Shown piece by piece: positions 11,705 to 22,879 of a stretch of 64,000 bases of DNA. Each line of letters begins with the position of its first letter. The first letter of the stretch is position 1. Under the pieces are notes generated by a model. The model was not told where the DNA came from. It searched no databases and was given only the letters and a program-made list of their open reading frames with translations. Source of the DNA: Gonocerus acuteangulatus (Eukaryota; Arthropoda; Insecta; Hemiptera; Coreidae); assembly GCA_946811695.1 (NCBI GenBank), contig OX328124.1, forward strand, positions 97,614,935 to 97,678,934. The letters are read 5' to 3'. Position numbers and translations under genes: made by a program.

Positions 11705-11852
11705 TATATAGTTATATATGTGTCCGTTAACACGATACAGGCCAGAGTTTTTGTTTTTTCGCCACGAAACTTAGTATGTAGTATTCTCTAATCAAACGAT
11801 TGAACGAGTTCGTTAACCAACAAAATCAGTCCATTCGGAGGGGGGGGGGGGG
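11510..11852 (-). repeat. Dispersed element carrying (GTGA)n and (TA)n tracts
   Basis: A block ending in ggtttgggctgggcgttgat leads into (GTGA)n at 11584-11632 and (TA)n at about 11660-11701. Beyond it, on the minus strand, lie ggttaacgaactcg (about 11815-11800) and a 'ctggcctgtatcgtgttaac' end (about 11748-11715). The first motif also occurs at about 22410 and in the 4322-bp units; the second at about 16175 and 17890. A 13-G run (11840-11852) adjoins it. The small 'YIYIYI' and 'THSLTHSL' peptides are only microsatellite translations. Confidence 0.6.
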
Positions 11853-12006
11853 TTACTCCGGAGCCAAAGTAGTTATTTTTCAATACCAGCCATAATTTTT
11901 GTTATAATTCAACGAAACTCGGTATTTGTTATAGTCAACTGAAGAGAAAAATTTAAAATAGTACATAAAATGGATTACTATTATTTCGACCTGTGCCATA
12001 TTTATA

Positions 12007-12008
<2 letters not shown>

Positions 12009-12049
<41 letters not shown>
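12009..12049. repeat. (AT)n microsatellite
   Basis: About 20 uninterrupted AT repeats. Confidence 0.95.
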
Positions 12050-12055
<6 letters not shown>

Positions 12056-12857
12056 CACATATACATACGTACTATTTATTATCTGATTTGGGGCTCTCTT
12101 GCGTAGATGCGAGGCCCTTAAAATTAATAAATAATAATTTTTTTGACTGACTTTTCACATCAATAAAAAAAAATGTTGATAGTTTGGGCTAATATAAACA
12201 TTAATACAGAATACATCTGCAAAAAATCCTTGAGTTTTTTAACCGGAAAGTTATTTGATGTAAACCCTAATTTTTCTTCGATAAAAATGGATGAGTTATC
12301 CTGTAAACAAGGGAGAGAATAAAAGTTTCTCTTGATGCCATCTAATCTTATGCATCATCCATCATATGCTTCTCCCTCTTATCATTAGTATTAATCATTT
12401 CTTCCTCTTTCTCATGGAATTACTTACAGCTATCTTCTATAAATTTCTATTATTCCATAAATATGCTTTCTAAGTCTTATTCATCATAGAAATAATAACT
12501 TTTTATTTATAGCGTTGTACAGCTAATATACAGTTATCAACGAAGTATGATGTTTTTTTTCATTTTTTAGAAATTCTTATAAAGTGCAATAAGAGTGATC
12601 CAAACATGTTTATTCACATGTTTACTACATACATACATTTATTGCACAAATCAAGACAGCGTCCCTTATCTTGTCTTCTGTGAATCTTTATCAGTCCTTG
12701 GTCTCATTTTCCACAAACCTATAACGGTGGAGAGAATATACTTTTAGAAAATTCTTGTATTGAAATTCCTTCATAGGAGAGAGCAAACGAAAACCGATTT
12801 AAAATACAATGGTCATTTAGAGAAAAAGTGTACGAAGAGAAGAAGTCGTTCTCGATA
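12050..12857. other. AT-rich spacer
   Basis: No recognisable coding region or repeat. It ends at the target duplication of the hAT-like element. Confidence 0.4.
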
Positions 12858-13911
12858 GTCATCATTAGAGTCCGGAAGTTAGGAAAAATGCCTTTTTTAT
12901 CTGAATGGATATCGTCGATACAAATGCAAACTAACGAATGTGCAAATCAACACTTTTGAGAGTGGAAAAGCATTTATTCATAACTTTTTTTTGGACACTC
13001 AAATATTCGGCAGATTTGGCCTCTTGATTGTGGAATACTTTCCCTTTAATAGAGTGAAGTCAGATTGAAGAATTTGCCGTAAATAAGTCCAGCAGAAATT
13101 AGTAAAGATTGACAATGAAAGATGCATTTTTTCATATTCGTTACTTTGCATTTGTATCGACGGTATATTGAAAAATCAGATAGAAATAAATGTTTTCGTG
13201 CATTTAGGAAGTGTAGAGACAATTTTTATTTTGCCTTTTTTGCCTATTTTGGCTTCCGTTGCCTATTTTAAGATTGAAAGTCTTTTTTTGACTTTTTTGC
13301 TCATCATGCAATTTTTCTCTGCGATTTAAACATTTTAAAAAGCACATAATGAATTTCGGTTCATAGAAGACAAAAAAGGTTGCACAAATTAAATTACATA
13401 TTTCCGTCAAAAATATCTATTCGAAAGCTTATTTTCCCAACCCATGGATTTAACCTCTGTAAATAACAGAACTTTCCTTAGTAGAAGGAATGCACAAGCA
13501 TAATGAATAGGAGGATAGAGAGAGGATGAGAGAAGTACGTCTCCTTCCTCACACCCCTTTTGCTGTGACAATGCGTAATTACCTGGTATTTCGAAATGAT
13601 AAGATAATGCAGAGAAAGTTTTTCCATGATGAAAAACCTTTTTTCTGAGAAGGTCTATGACATTTGATACTTTGAAAAAGCATCTTCTTGTTGTTTGTAA
13701 CAAGGGAAAGTAAGAGTAAGTACACTAATTCTGTGATAAATTGGTACCTAATAGAGAACTGAATGAGTATTTAAAATATGTATTTTCATTAATAATGAGT
13801 GAGATTCCTCTTTGCCTTCACTCCTAATAAATGCCTATTTTCAATATTTGAAGTGCCTTTTTGCCTGCCTATTTTAACCAAATATAAATGCTTCCGGGCT
13901 CTAGTCATCAT
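12858..13911. mobile_element. hAT-like DNA transposon, non-autonomous, 1038 bp
   Basis: The 8-bp direct repeat gtcatcat (12858-12865 and 13904-13911) encloses 12866-13903. The element begins tagagtccggaag and ends cttccgggctcta, giving imperfect terminal inverted repeats TAGAGYCCGGAAG. An 8-bp duplication with such termini is the hAT signature. Inside is a second inverted pair, cgtcgatacaaatgcaaa at about 12913 and its complement at about 13143-13160, which looks like a nested foldback. Repeated tgcctatttt strings lie in the right half. Two minus-strand frames (13204-13410, 13407-13703) show no hAT transposase motif, so it is probably non-autonomous. Confidence 0.8.
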
Positions 13912-13974
13912 ATTTGTCGTGCCTTGTTTACCCACAGACTTAAAGTGTTAAAACGGAAGTACAGCGAAGGTACA

Positions 13975-14095
13975 TATAATCAGGGTACGGTCGCATTTTC
14001 TTATAAAAACTACATTTTTATAAGAAAATGCGTTTTATTGCTAACGTTTCGGCTTGAAATTTAAGCCTTCCTCCAGCATGAGAGCCTCCTGTCTG
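13975..14095 (-). repeat. Penelope-like terminal block with degenerate hammerhead-like motif
   Basis: On the minus strand the order is: gctggaggaaggctt, a hairpin ending ttcaagccgaaacgtt, agcaataaaacg, a long AT hairpin around 14005-14030 (cttataaaaa.tacattttt), then gcgaccgtaccctg. The same order occurs intact at 42706-42825 on the plus strand. The catalytic-core position here reads CTGGAGGA rather than CTGANGA, so any ribozyme is dead. Confidence 0.55.
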
Positions 14096-14385
14096 TTATT
14101 TTACAAAGATATAGTTAGGTTTGTGTGTTGTATGTAAAGGGCATGAGGACAAGTAAGGCTGAATGGAGCGATATGGATGATGAATGGGGCCAAATAGAAG
14201 GATTATTGATCTAGCATGAATTACCGCAGGCCGGTTTAAATAAACTTTTAACCCCGATATAAAGCTATCCACGTTGTTTCGCTTAATGGGATACAGAATT
14301 CAACAAGAAAGCCCTTCCCTTGCCCCTCTTTTTAGTTGTTTTAATACATGATTATTTATCATTAATTATTGTACATATTGAAGAG
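14096..14385. other. No recognised gene
   Basis: Unremarkable spacer between two blocks that carry the gccgaaacgtt motif. Confidence 0.35.
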
Positions 14386-14510
14386 ATAGTCGACCGTTAC
14401 TATTGAAAAGTTGTAGATGATCGATGTTAAATAAAACTAAATGTTACTACTAAGTCATGTTCATAGCCAACGTTTCGGCTTGAATTACTAGCCATCTTCA
14501 GGGAGGCAAA
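14386..14510 (-). repeat. Penelope-like terminal block, second minus copy
   Basis: On the minus strand: CTGAAGA (complement of 14497-14503), a hairpin that ends ttcaagcc, GAAACGTT, ggctatgaac, then catttagttttatttaa and a 'taacggtcgac' end. The order matches the blocks at 13975-14095 and 42706-42825. The core fits CUGANGA...GAAA, but a spare base separates CUGANGA from the stem. Confidence 0.55.
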
Positions 14511-14544
14511 TAGTAGTGGGTACGAATATAAATCCAATGACATT

Positions 14545-14546
<2 letters not shown>

Positions 14547-14585
<39 letters not shown>

Positions 14586-14638
14586 TATATAGTATAAAGG
14601 ACAGTAATCAACATTTATATGTAAGTATGTATAAATAA

Positions 14639-14688
<50 letters not shown>
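14547..14688. repeat. Two (AT)n microsatellites
   Basis: (AT)n at 14547-14583 and 14643-14688, separated by about 60 bp of AT-rich sequence. Confidence 0.95.
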
Positions 14689-14696
<8 letters not shown>

Positions 14697-14730
14697 TATA
14701 TATGTTATGTGAAATGACATTACTTAGTGA

Positions 14731-15095
14731 TTATAATTCATTAGATTTATATTCATATCCATTACTCTTTGCAACCGTAAATTTGGCTTCTAATTCAAGC
14801 AGAAACGTTGGCAATAAATATTCTTCTTCTTCTTCATCCAACGCCCGTCCTTGGCTTTTCAGCCATTCGACGCCGTGCCTCCCGGTAAAGCCGTGCGTGT
14901 CCTCTGTGGTGTCATCTCCAGTGTTCGCATGCAGAGCTGAGCAATGGGAAAGGTGATCCACCGTCCCGTCCTCCTGGGAGCACAGTGGACAAGTTGGAGA
15001 ATCTATCCTATGTAAATGGCTCTCCAGGTAATTGTGGCCTGTAGCCATCCTAAAGGTAGCAACTGCAAATTGGCAATAAATATGACACATTGTAT
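14731..15095 (-). pseudogene. LINE polymerase C-terminus fragment (zinc-knuckle end)
   Basis: The 119-codon minus frame reads FRMATGHNYLESHLHRI, then PTCPLCSQEDGTVDHLSHCSAL: the CxxC...H....C block at the extreme C-terminus of LINE reverse transcriptases. It continues through an acidic stretch to about 14731. It belongs to a different lineage from the LTHSYL-type LINEs in this window. Upstream polymerase domains are absent, so this is a 3' fragment. On the right it abuts a tail motif (15102-15137, gtagttttat...tgaccgaaccctg) shared with the Penelope-like blocks. Confidence 0.75.
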
Positions 15096-15099
15096 TTAT

Positions 15100-15140
15100 A
15101 AAATGTAGTTTTATTTAATAAATGACCGAACCCTGATCAC
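15100..15140 (+). repeat. Penelope-like terminal tail
   Basis: aaaatgtagttttattt followed by atgaccgaaccctga repeats the end of the block at 42770-42810, in the plus orientation. Confidence 0.6.
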
Positions 15141-15715
15141 CTACACTTATTAATTATTGTACAACACACTAGACAATTATGTATATTGTTAACAACTTTC
15201 CTTCCATAATTTTTTTTTTTTTAAATTGAGAGATTAGCTAAAATACCCCAAAGCCAATCAGCAAAATATATTAAATTACTTACTCCAAGAATTCCGGCAT
15301 TACAGTTTTGATTAGAATGCGTATAAGAACAAAATATCAATAACTATTCATGGGATCGAGCTTATATTTGAACGTTCGTGTCTTAAGGAATTGTATTTCA
15401 CGTCGAATTGAGAGAGGAACGTCAAGGGTAAACATGTCAAAATGGAAAACTGAAAAATGAAATATGGAATAGCAATCACCTAAAAGCAGAACTGAAAGGA
15501 GGGAAACATTCTAAGCAATACAATACACAAGGGGAGATGGAAGTATGTAAGTTGTAAATGCAATGAGGAAAAAAGAAAGAATGTATTGACAGAAAATGTT
15601 GACTTCGATACATACAATTCATTAAATCCGGAATTACAAAAGTCTTCATCAATATACCAAAATAAAATAAATATATATTTATTCATTTGATTGTTCAGAG
15701 CCCGCTATTAAACTA
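15141..15715. other. AT-rich spacer
   Basis: No recognisable feature. A 68-codon minus frame (15480-15686) is hydrophobic but unsupported. Confidence 0.4.
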
Positions 15716-15907
15716 GTACTTGTATTTATATAGGCTAATTTAAACTAGTAGTTGTATTTATTTAGGCTAATTTAAACAAGTAGTTGTATTTATATAGGCT
15801 AATTTAAACAAGTAGTTGTATTTATTTAGGCTAATTTAAACAAGTAGTTGTATTTATATAGGCTAATTTAAACAAGTAGTTGTATTTATTTAGGCTAATT
15901 TAAACAA
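15716..15907. repeat. Minisatellite, 32-bp unit in alternating 64-bp pairs
   Basis: Six units of ttgtattta-tWta-ggctaatttaaac step by 32 bp from 15721. Units alternate between tatataggc and tatttaggc, so the true repeating unit in the copying process is a 64-bp dimer. Confidence 0.9.
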
Positions 15908-16230
15908 ATAATTGAAATTTCGGCCGTTATGAGCAAATTAGTAATTTGGGTCCAAAGTAAACCTCCCTTTCATATAAAACGATTTAGCTTATTTTCAATG
16001 ACATCTTTCTGTTCAAATGCCCAGTTTTGTTACAATTTTTAAAAAAATACGGCCAGGATGAGGAAATATCTAATTTTGGTCTGTGGTACATGTACATTTT
16101 AACGGTTAATGAAATCCTTCAATGGTTTGCTAAAGGAATGCTATATACCAAATGACCTGTCGAAAACCCCAAAACTTCTGGCGACTATCGTGTTAACAGA
16201 TACATATGTGTATATATATATTTCTTTTTG
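15908..16230 (+). repeat. Dispersed (AT)n-carrying element, end module
   Basis: It ends with ccaaaacttctggcgactat, cgtgttaacagatacatat and a short (TA)n. The same end occurs at about 17887-17925 (plus) and 11711-11750 (minus). The left half carries two related blocks (cggccgttatgagcaaat, cggccaggatgaggaaat), indicating an internal duplication. Confidence 0.55.
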
Positions 16231-17740
16231 TAAAGGCCTTATAGGTCACAACATCCTGTGAGTCAATACACCATATTGTTGTTTATTTCGAAAACATTTC
16301 TTCCAGTTCTGAGCCGTGTTAGCTATATTTTGGCAATTCTCCCTATTCGCGACCTCACTCAATGACCCTGATAAGGAACAAGTGGATGTGCAATCGGCCG
16401 GAAACTCGCTCCCCCTTATTCATGAGTTATGTGCGAGTATATCCCCCAAGCCCCTGAGTCACCCTTCTCGAAGTGACGCGGGCCTTGTTAGTGATTGACG
16501 TGTATTGTGGGGTACAACAAGGCCGGCGGTTTGCTCAATGGTGTGGCCCCTTGTCGGCTCTCATGTGTATATACTTAGATGATAGATTTTAAAGGAAGTG
16601 GAGGACATGAATTCTTTCATTGCTACTTACTTCTTTATTCTTTGGGGGCCCATGCAAGCAGTAAATTTGATTATTATACAACATTTTATTTGAAATGGAA
16701 AAAACAACTTTTCCTTTTCAATTAAACATCAAACAGTCTAATTGTAGAACTAAGTTATAAGTACCTGCTTTCGTCATTTCATATTATACGTACTCTTTTA
16801 GGCTGCATACCACTGAAGAATTTTGGAAACTCATATTTTACTTTATAGTTAAATCTGACTGTAATTTCAGAAAAATGGCAACAGAAAAAAATGTATTACA
16901 TAAATACTTAAACACGACTTCTGATTTTCAAATATAGTGCAACGTACCATTCACTGTAAAACATTTACTAACAGACTGCTTTAACAGGTGCAATATAGAT
17001 GTGCCTCGTGGCTTCAGTGAACTGTTAGATAGGAGCCTACATATTGATACCATACTGACGTACTTAAGGACGACAAAAACATACAATAAAATATAGTTAT
17101 ACCTACAGCACATGATCCGCAATTTTAACCATGTAAAGTTTCTTATCTCAGCATAATAGCCATTCATTCTCATCCAAAAATTATTTTATTACATTTTTAT
17201 GTATTTATATTTCTCTTATGATTTATTTTCTAGGTCTTTCTGATTATTTCCCAATTTTTTTACTGATCCTGGATTTATAATCTATAAATGTATTTCTTAT
17301 TATTTTTATATAATTTATCTTAGCGGGATTTAGACAGCAATGTCCAAATTGCCAGTACTTGATAAAAATGAAAGGCGTGAAGGAAAACGGCCCCTTCGGT
17401 GTAGGTAAAAGGATTTTTTTTTTTTTTAACTATTTTTAAAACATTTTTCCTTCAAACAAAGGGAAAAGCATTTCATCAAACAACTTTTACCTAATCCAAT
17501 TGACATTGATCTGTTCTTTTTTTTTTTAGACCTGCTTCATTCACGGTGAAGCAAAATATAAGTAAAGTCCTGTTAAAAATATATGAATAAAAATAATAAA
17601 ACTTTAAAACATATTCTGTAAATGGCTGGAAACAATTTAAATTTCTCTCTCTAAAATCGTTTATCAAAAATATAATCATTTACTTAAGTTAGATTTACTC
17701 ATGAAATATATTTTTACCAACCCGAAGAAATAGAACATGT
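16231..17740. other. No recognised gene
   Basis: 16300-16560 is G+C richer and open for 60 codons on the plus strand (16316-16498), but with no family signature. 16561-17740 is AT-rich with short chance frames. Nothing else is seen. Confidence 0.35.
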
Positions 17741-17859
17741 GTATTTTGAATATATAAAAGATATGGCGTCTAATATAGCTGTGCCCCCACAAGAGTCCTA
17801 GGGTTTGCCCGTTAAAGGGTTTAAAATTTAGTCTCATTCTTCTGTTAAAACCAAATCAA

Positions 17860-17930
17860 ATTTTTATGTATTTCCTATCAAAAACACCAAAACTTCTGGC
17901 AAATATCGTCTTAATAGGCACATCACATTT
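17860..17930 (+). repeat. Dispersed element end, second plus copy
   Basis: caccaaaacttctggcaaat and atcgtcttaataggcaca match the end module at 16165-16210 with several substitutions. Confidence 0.5.
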
Positions 17931-18280
17931 TATGTCCCTGGCTCGTACAGAACATGATCCTGTAAAATGTTGCGATAGTAATAATTTATTATAAATTTAT
18001 TTAGTTTTGTTTTACGCAGTACGATTTAAGTAAGAATTATAAAAATTTCCTTTCCTCGAAAATTTACCTTTAAGGACTATATTTATATACAATGTCAACA
18101 AAAGGCGAGGAGTAACGTAGGAAAAATAAAGATTTGTTTAAAGTTTAAAATACCTACCTATATCGTATATTTTAACATATTAAGTACAGATATTTCCAGT
18201 TGTATTTACCCTTTTCCAATGGCTCAGCATTTCTATAATCCCTTCTTTCCCAAAATCACTGTCTTTTCGTCCTATGAATA
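17931..18280. other. AT-rich spacer
   Basis: No recognisable feature before the palindrome cluster. Confidence 0.35.
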
Positions 18281-18339
18281 ATTGTTGTGTTACCAATATA
18301 GCATTTAAGACAATACTATAGTACTGATATAGTAAGACC

Positions 18340-18375
<36 letters not shown>

Positions 18376-18426
18376 GGTCTTACTATATCAGTACTATAGT
18401 ATTGTCTTAAATGCTATATTGGTAAC

Positions 18427-18502
<76 letters not shown>

Positions 18503-18777
18503 GTTCGCTCTCTAGATGCCTCAAAAAAGTAGCTCTGATTAAGTTCAGCGAATGTAAACAGATCGAACGAATTTCCACTTGTAATTAAAAAGAGATGATG
18601 TTGAGGATATTTCAGCATAAAATACGTCATAAAGTATTAGTAGGGCCCCATTTTATGACGTATTTTATGCTGAAATATCCTCAACATTTCTTTATAATTA
18701 CAAGTGGAAATTCGTTCGATCTGTTTACATTCGCTGAACTTAATCAGAACTACTTTGAGGCATCTAGAGAGCCAACA

Positions 18778-18843
<66 letters not shown>

Positions 18844-18903
18844 GGTCTTACTATATCGGTACTATATTATTGTCTTAAATGCTATATTGGTAACACAACA
18901 ATT
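18281..18903. repeat. Nested palindrome cluster joined by (AT)n tracts
   Basis: The order is A (18281-18344), (AT)n, A' (18372-18434), (AT)n, B (18500-18630), B' (18650-18780), (AT)n, A' (18838-18903). A/A' is an inverted pair bounded by attgttgtgttaccaatata. B/B' is an inverted pair bounded by a ctctagatgcctcaaa end, with tgttgaggatatttcagc at the centre. The arms are almost identical. The B ends carry tctagagagc(g/c)aacag directly before (TA)n, the same junction as in the 4322-bp units. It should form strong cruciforms. The small frames at 18394-19030 are translations of this repeat. Confidence 0.9.
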
Positions 18904-19614
18904 TCCTAAACACTATATTGCAGAACTTTTCCACTTTCCCTTTCATTATACTATACACGACCTTCGAACAGTTTACTATACTCAAGACGTTTTCTGCCTA
19001 CCTAGGTTTTACAGCTTCCAGGATAGTTGAACGAGTTCCGTTACTGCATTTTCTCAAGCTTTTGAAAACAACCAATAAAACGATTGTATGTTAATGCTGT
19101 ATTAATGAAGCAATGAATATGTAGAAGCACATCGCTCTATATGTATGGGATGAAATAGTACAGCTGATCCGTGGATAAACCCAGCCAGGCTGAACATCCT
19201 CCTAAGTATACGCTCACTCCCTCCAGATGGCGGTGCATTGAGCTCTCTCGGTTCTTTAGGGAGAACTGTAAACTTTGAAGAGCCTTGGAATTTATTATTA
19301 TCCTAAATATTAGTTTAGATAATTTTAACCGAATAGTATTTCACTTGTGAGAAAAAGAAGAATTTTTCATAAATCCCTGTTCAATCTTCTGCCTTTTTAT
19401 TTGTTTTACCCTCCTCAGTTGGAAGACGATTTTAGGGGTTCCGTCTGAATATATAGAGCCTACCCTGGTAGGTTCACAGAACACAGAAGTACCATTTAAG
19501 GAAACTCCGAGCCTAACAAACGAGATGAATTACGGTTGATTTTTATGTAAAGTAATTAATTACGAAAGTTCGCAAGCATGAAGTTTGATGAATATAGGGT
19601 CAGTAAGTGAAAGA
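18904..19614. other. No recognised gene
   Basis: Mixed-composition spacer. A tggttcacagaacaca-like string occurs at about 19470 and again at about 19781, suggesting an old local duplication around the GA tract. Confidence 0.35.
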
Positions 19615-19666
19615 GAGATAACGAGAGAGAGAGGGAGAGAGAGAAAGAGAGATAATGAGAGAGAGA

Positions 19667-19716
<50 letters not shown>

Positions 19717-19735
19717 GAGAGAGAGAGAGAGTGAA
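19615..19735. repeat. (GA)n microsatellite, interrupted
   Basis: About 120 bp of GAGA with occasional gaaa, gggag and gataatg interruptions. Confidence 0.95.
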
Positions 19736-20112
19736 AGTTATACGAATCCCGTATAAATAAACTCGTATAACATACTGGGAGGTTCACAGAACACAAAATT
19801 ACAATCTCAACAAAAGAGATGAATTATTGCTCCTTTTTCACGAAAGAATAATTTATTTAGCAAAGTTCACAAGGTTCCAAGCCTTTAGACGAAAAAATAT
19901 TAGAAGTAGCATTGGACTTGAAATCAATACATGAAGTTTGGCAGTGTAGGAAAACAGAATACTGGAAAACTGATAAGTAAAATATTTTGATTTTTAACTT
20001 TACTAGATTTCATAACAGTACATTTCGAATTTTCTAAAATGTATTTGGTCAAAAGAAATAAAATGATCGGCCGGAGTTATATACTACTAATGGGCTTGTC
20101 TTGTTTAGTTTC

Positions 20113-20185
20113 ATAATACAGTTCTCAAATTCTTCTTTGATCAAAAAAGCGAATTTGCCAGCAGGTAAATAATAATTACGACCGA

Positions 20186-20235
<50 letters not shown>

Positions 20236-20559
20236 TAGTTTCTGTCAGAGTATAACCCAGCCTTTTTCTTTTTATTGGGTTGCAAGATCATCAAACATGT
20301 TTTAATTAGTGCAAATTCTATACAAAATTCCTTTGGAAATTGCTTTTTAAAAATGCAAGAAGAAAAGTTTAAAATAATAACGTTTAAATAAACCTTCACT
20401 ACTTAAGCAAAATGTTTTTAAAATATTTCATTATAAACTATCATAATCCAATTGACAACGTTTTCATATTTCTTTCTAGTGTTAAAAAAGATGTCGGACA
20501 AGTAAGAAAACAAGACCATAGTCATTATCTAAGAAATAATCCCTAAACGGCCTTTTCGA
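20113..20559. repeat. Segmental duplication block X, copy 1
   Basis: Matches 21083-21548 almost base for base, with a different length of the internal (AT)n (20189-20232 here). It is followed directly by block Y. The end reads ggccttttcgag, where copy 2 has ggcctgaggtcttttcgag. No coding content is recognised; the 116-codon minus frame spans the (AT)n tract. Confidence 0.93.
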
Positions 20560-21084
20560 GTGAATGTTACATTTTTGGGCCCTAAAAGTAAATAATTTAG
20601 CAAAAAAAAAAAAAAAGTTAAGTTAATCTCAGAAATCCACTATTTTGTTATTTAATGCTTTTTCACATTCTCAGTATCCTTGGACAGATCATCCATCTCC
20701 TTCCACCTGCCAAGTCTCTCCGTGGGCCATTAAGGATTGGATTGAATTTCGTTTGTCGGTATAGAAGGCTAGTTGAAAACATGGCTAAAGCTGATTGTTA
20801 TACTTAATAATCTAAACTTTAATTGTTATACTTCATCATATGAAAGAGAAACAAGTATGATCCTTAGTGCATATTTTTTATGTATAAAATTAATTATAAT
20901 GATATTAAATTTACAGAAACGGCGTCATCCATAACGCCTTCTTATCCCTAGAGTAATTTAGAACTACTGGAATATATGAAATAACAATTTTTTGAAAAAT
21001 GTAAACTCCTCTACTTATGAAATCTTCAAGAAAATTAAGGTTTTAGACGCCAATCTGCACAGAAAACTTGCTGTACCATAAAAT
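20560..21084. repeat. Segmental duplication block Y, copy 1
   Basis: Begins gtgaatgttacatttttggg and matches 23555-24077 with very few differences, mainly the length of the A run at about 20601. It is sandwiched between the two X copies. Confidence 0.93.
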
Positions 21085-21155
21085 AATACAGTTCTCAAAT
21101 TCTTCTTTGATCAAAAAAGCGAATTTGCCAGCAGGTAAATATTAATTGCGACCGA

Positions 21156-21215
<60 letters not shown>

Positions 21216-21548
21216 TAGTTTCTGTCAGAGTATAACCCAGCCATTTTCTTTTTATTGGGTTGCAAGATCATCAAACATGTTTTAATTAGTGCAAATTCTA
21301 TACTAAATTCCTTTGGAAATTGCTTTTTAAAAATTCAAGAAGAAAAGTTTAAAATAATAACGTTTAAATAAACCTTCACTACTTAAGCAAAATGTTTTTA
21401 AAATATTTCATTATAAACTATCATAATCCAATTGACAACGTTTTCATATTTCTTTCTAGTGTTAAAAAAGATGTCGGACAAGTAAGAAAACAAGACCATA
21501 GTCGTTATCTAAGAAATAATCCCTAAACGGCCTGAGGTCTTTTCGAGT
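21083..21548. repeat. Segmental duplication block X, copy 2
   Basis: Second copy of 20113-20559, offset 970 bp, with a longer (AT)n (about 21159-21212). It is followed by the roughly 2-kb segment Z that copy 1 lacks. Confidence 0.93.
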
Positions 21549-22063
21549 GTTTAAGAAGAAGATGGCACTTTTGTGTGCGTTCCTTTTGATTAATGAGCGC
21601 AAAGGATTTATTACTTGGAGATAAGTACAGCGATAAATTGTCTCTGACACCACCCCCTTCCTACGCGACCTCCTTGAATTGAATTTTTCAATAGGGCTTT
21701 ACAAAATAATTGGTATTTTAACAAATAAACAGCTGTAGTATTCTGGAACAAAAGGAAATTTAATCCTCCCATCCTAATTACAATTAAAGACTTATTCCAT
21801 TGTTCTGTTTTTGCATTAGTACAACAAAAACACAAAAGAGAGTAATTATTGTAGGAATTGCTGGTTGGTGGATAATTTATCTTCAGGATGTGAAATAAAA
21901 GTCTAAATTTCCAAAGCTGTTTTCTTTCCAATTAAATGGTCCTTTATCAAACAAATCATGATTTTTCGCTCTTGTTGGAGTCGTCGAGGGAGAGGTTTTA
22001 GTAGCAAAGGGAGAACTCCGTGAGCAATAGAAATTGGTCCAGACATTTTTTATATATACTATA
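21549..22063. other. Segment Z, left part, no recognised gene
   Basis: AT-rich sequence present only between X copy 2 and Y copy 2. A 106-codon minus frame (21611-21931) has no recognised motif. Confidence 0.4.
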
Positions 22064-22225
22064 TATATTTATAAAAATTTGAACCACAATTATTTCTAAA
22101 ATGTATAGGTTCTGAAACGAGAAATTTTTTTAGTCAGTTCCGGATTGCGTCATGAGGTCGACCTTTTAAGCGGTTTTTCCCCCTATGGAGAGAGGGAGGA
22201 ACCTCACTAAAACGAGTATTATTTT
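22064..22225 (+). repeat. Copy of the dispersed element found in the 4322-bp units
   Basis: aaaatttgaaccacaattat, ggttctgaaacgagaaat, then agttccggattgcgtcatg and a ccctatggagagagggagga hairpin. This follows the order at 44050-44190 and 55285-55420 (atttgaaccaccgttatttt, ggttctgaaacg, cttccggattg, ccctatgggggagggagga). It is a diverged copy outside the tandem array. Confidence 0.75.
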
Positions 22226-22369
22226 CCAGTGCAGGAGCGTGTGGTTTAGTAAGGTTACAGATAGTGCGGTAATTACAGTAATAAATGTTGTAATGCATGA
22301 GAAAGAACTATGAAGATATTATAGTTGAAATAAAATCCATGCTTGTGGGGGGGGGGGATGTTAGCAAAA

Positions 22370-22560
22370 GCAAACATTGCCAAACAAATACAAGGCAAAA
22401 ATTTGTCAGCTGGTTAACGAACTCGCTCAATTGCTTGTTACGGGAATGCCATATACCCATTTTTGGGTAAAAAGGAAGTAAACACTGTCGTTTATAAAGA
22501 AAGACAGACAGTAACAAACACACACGCACGCATGTATATATATATATATTTGTAAGCATA
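22370..22560 (+). repeat. Dispersed element, ggttaacgaact module
   Basis: gctggttaacgaactcgctc near 22410 matches gctggttaacgaacttgacc in the 4322-bp units and the minus-strand copy near 11805. It is followed by acagacagtaac and a short (TA)n. An 8-bp or longer G run lies at about 22349. Confidence 0.5.
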
Positions 22561-22639
22561 CAAACATAAATTAATTTGCTAAGTCGGAGATGGTTGAGAG
22601 GAATTCTGGTTGGAGAAAAAATTCAGATCTTCAGGCACA

Positions 22640-22870
22640 AATGTATTAGACTGTCCCCCAAAAAAGGCCAATAAAAAGTGAAACTTGAAAAATTCTTAAA
22701 ACATATGAAATTTGACACTGGACTGCATACATAATTATAAAATAACAATTACTTTTTCTAACAATTCTGAATAATCAATTTAAATATTGTTTAAAATGTT
22801 GGCCACTTGCAGCGATCAAGACATCACAAAGCACAATGACATTCTCTTGCTGTAATCTGTTCCCAGGCCC
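22640..22870 (-). pseudogene. Possible DDE transposase C-terminus remnant
   Basis: The minus strand from 22870 gives LQQENVIVLCDVLIAASGQHFKQYL, resembling the C-terminal helix that ends GxHFExLL in the IS630/mariner-like family at 2990-3485. The downstream gactgtcccccaaaaaaggc could be a terminal repeat, but no partner was found. Weak. Confidence 0.4.
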
Positions 22871-22879
22871 ACCCTATGC

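Noticed and set aside
18394..19030. Open frames encoding long IYIYIY peptides
   Set aside because: They are translations of (AT)n and its palindromic flanks, as are those at 11499-11733, 20049-20399 and 42498-42875.
19560..19796. Ser/Leu-rich membrane peptide
   Set aside because: It is the complement of a (GA)n microsatellite read as SLSLSL.
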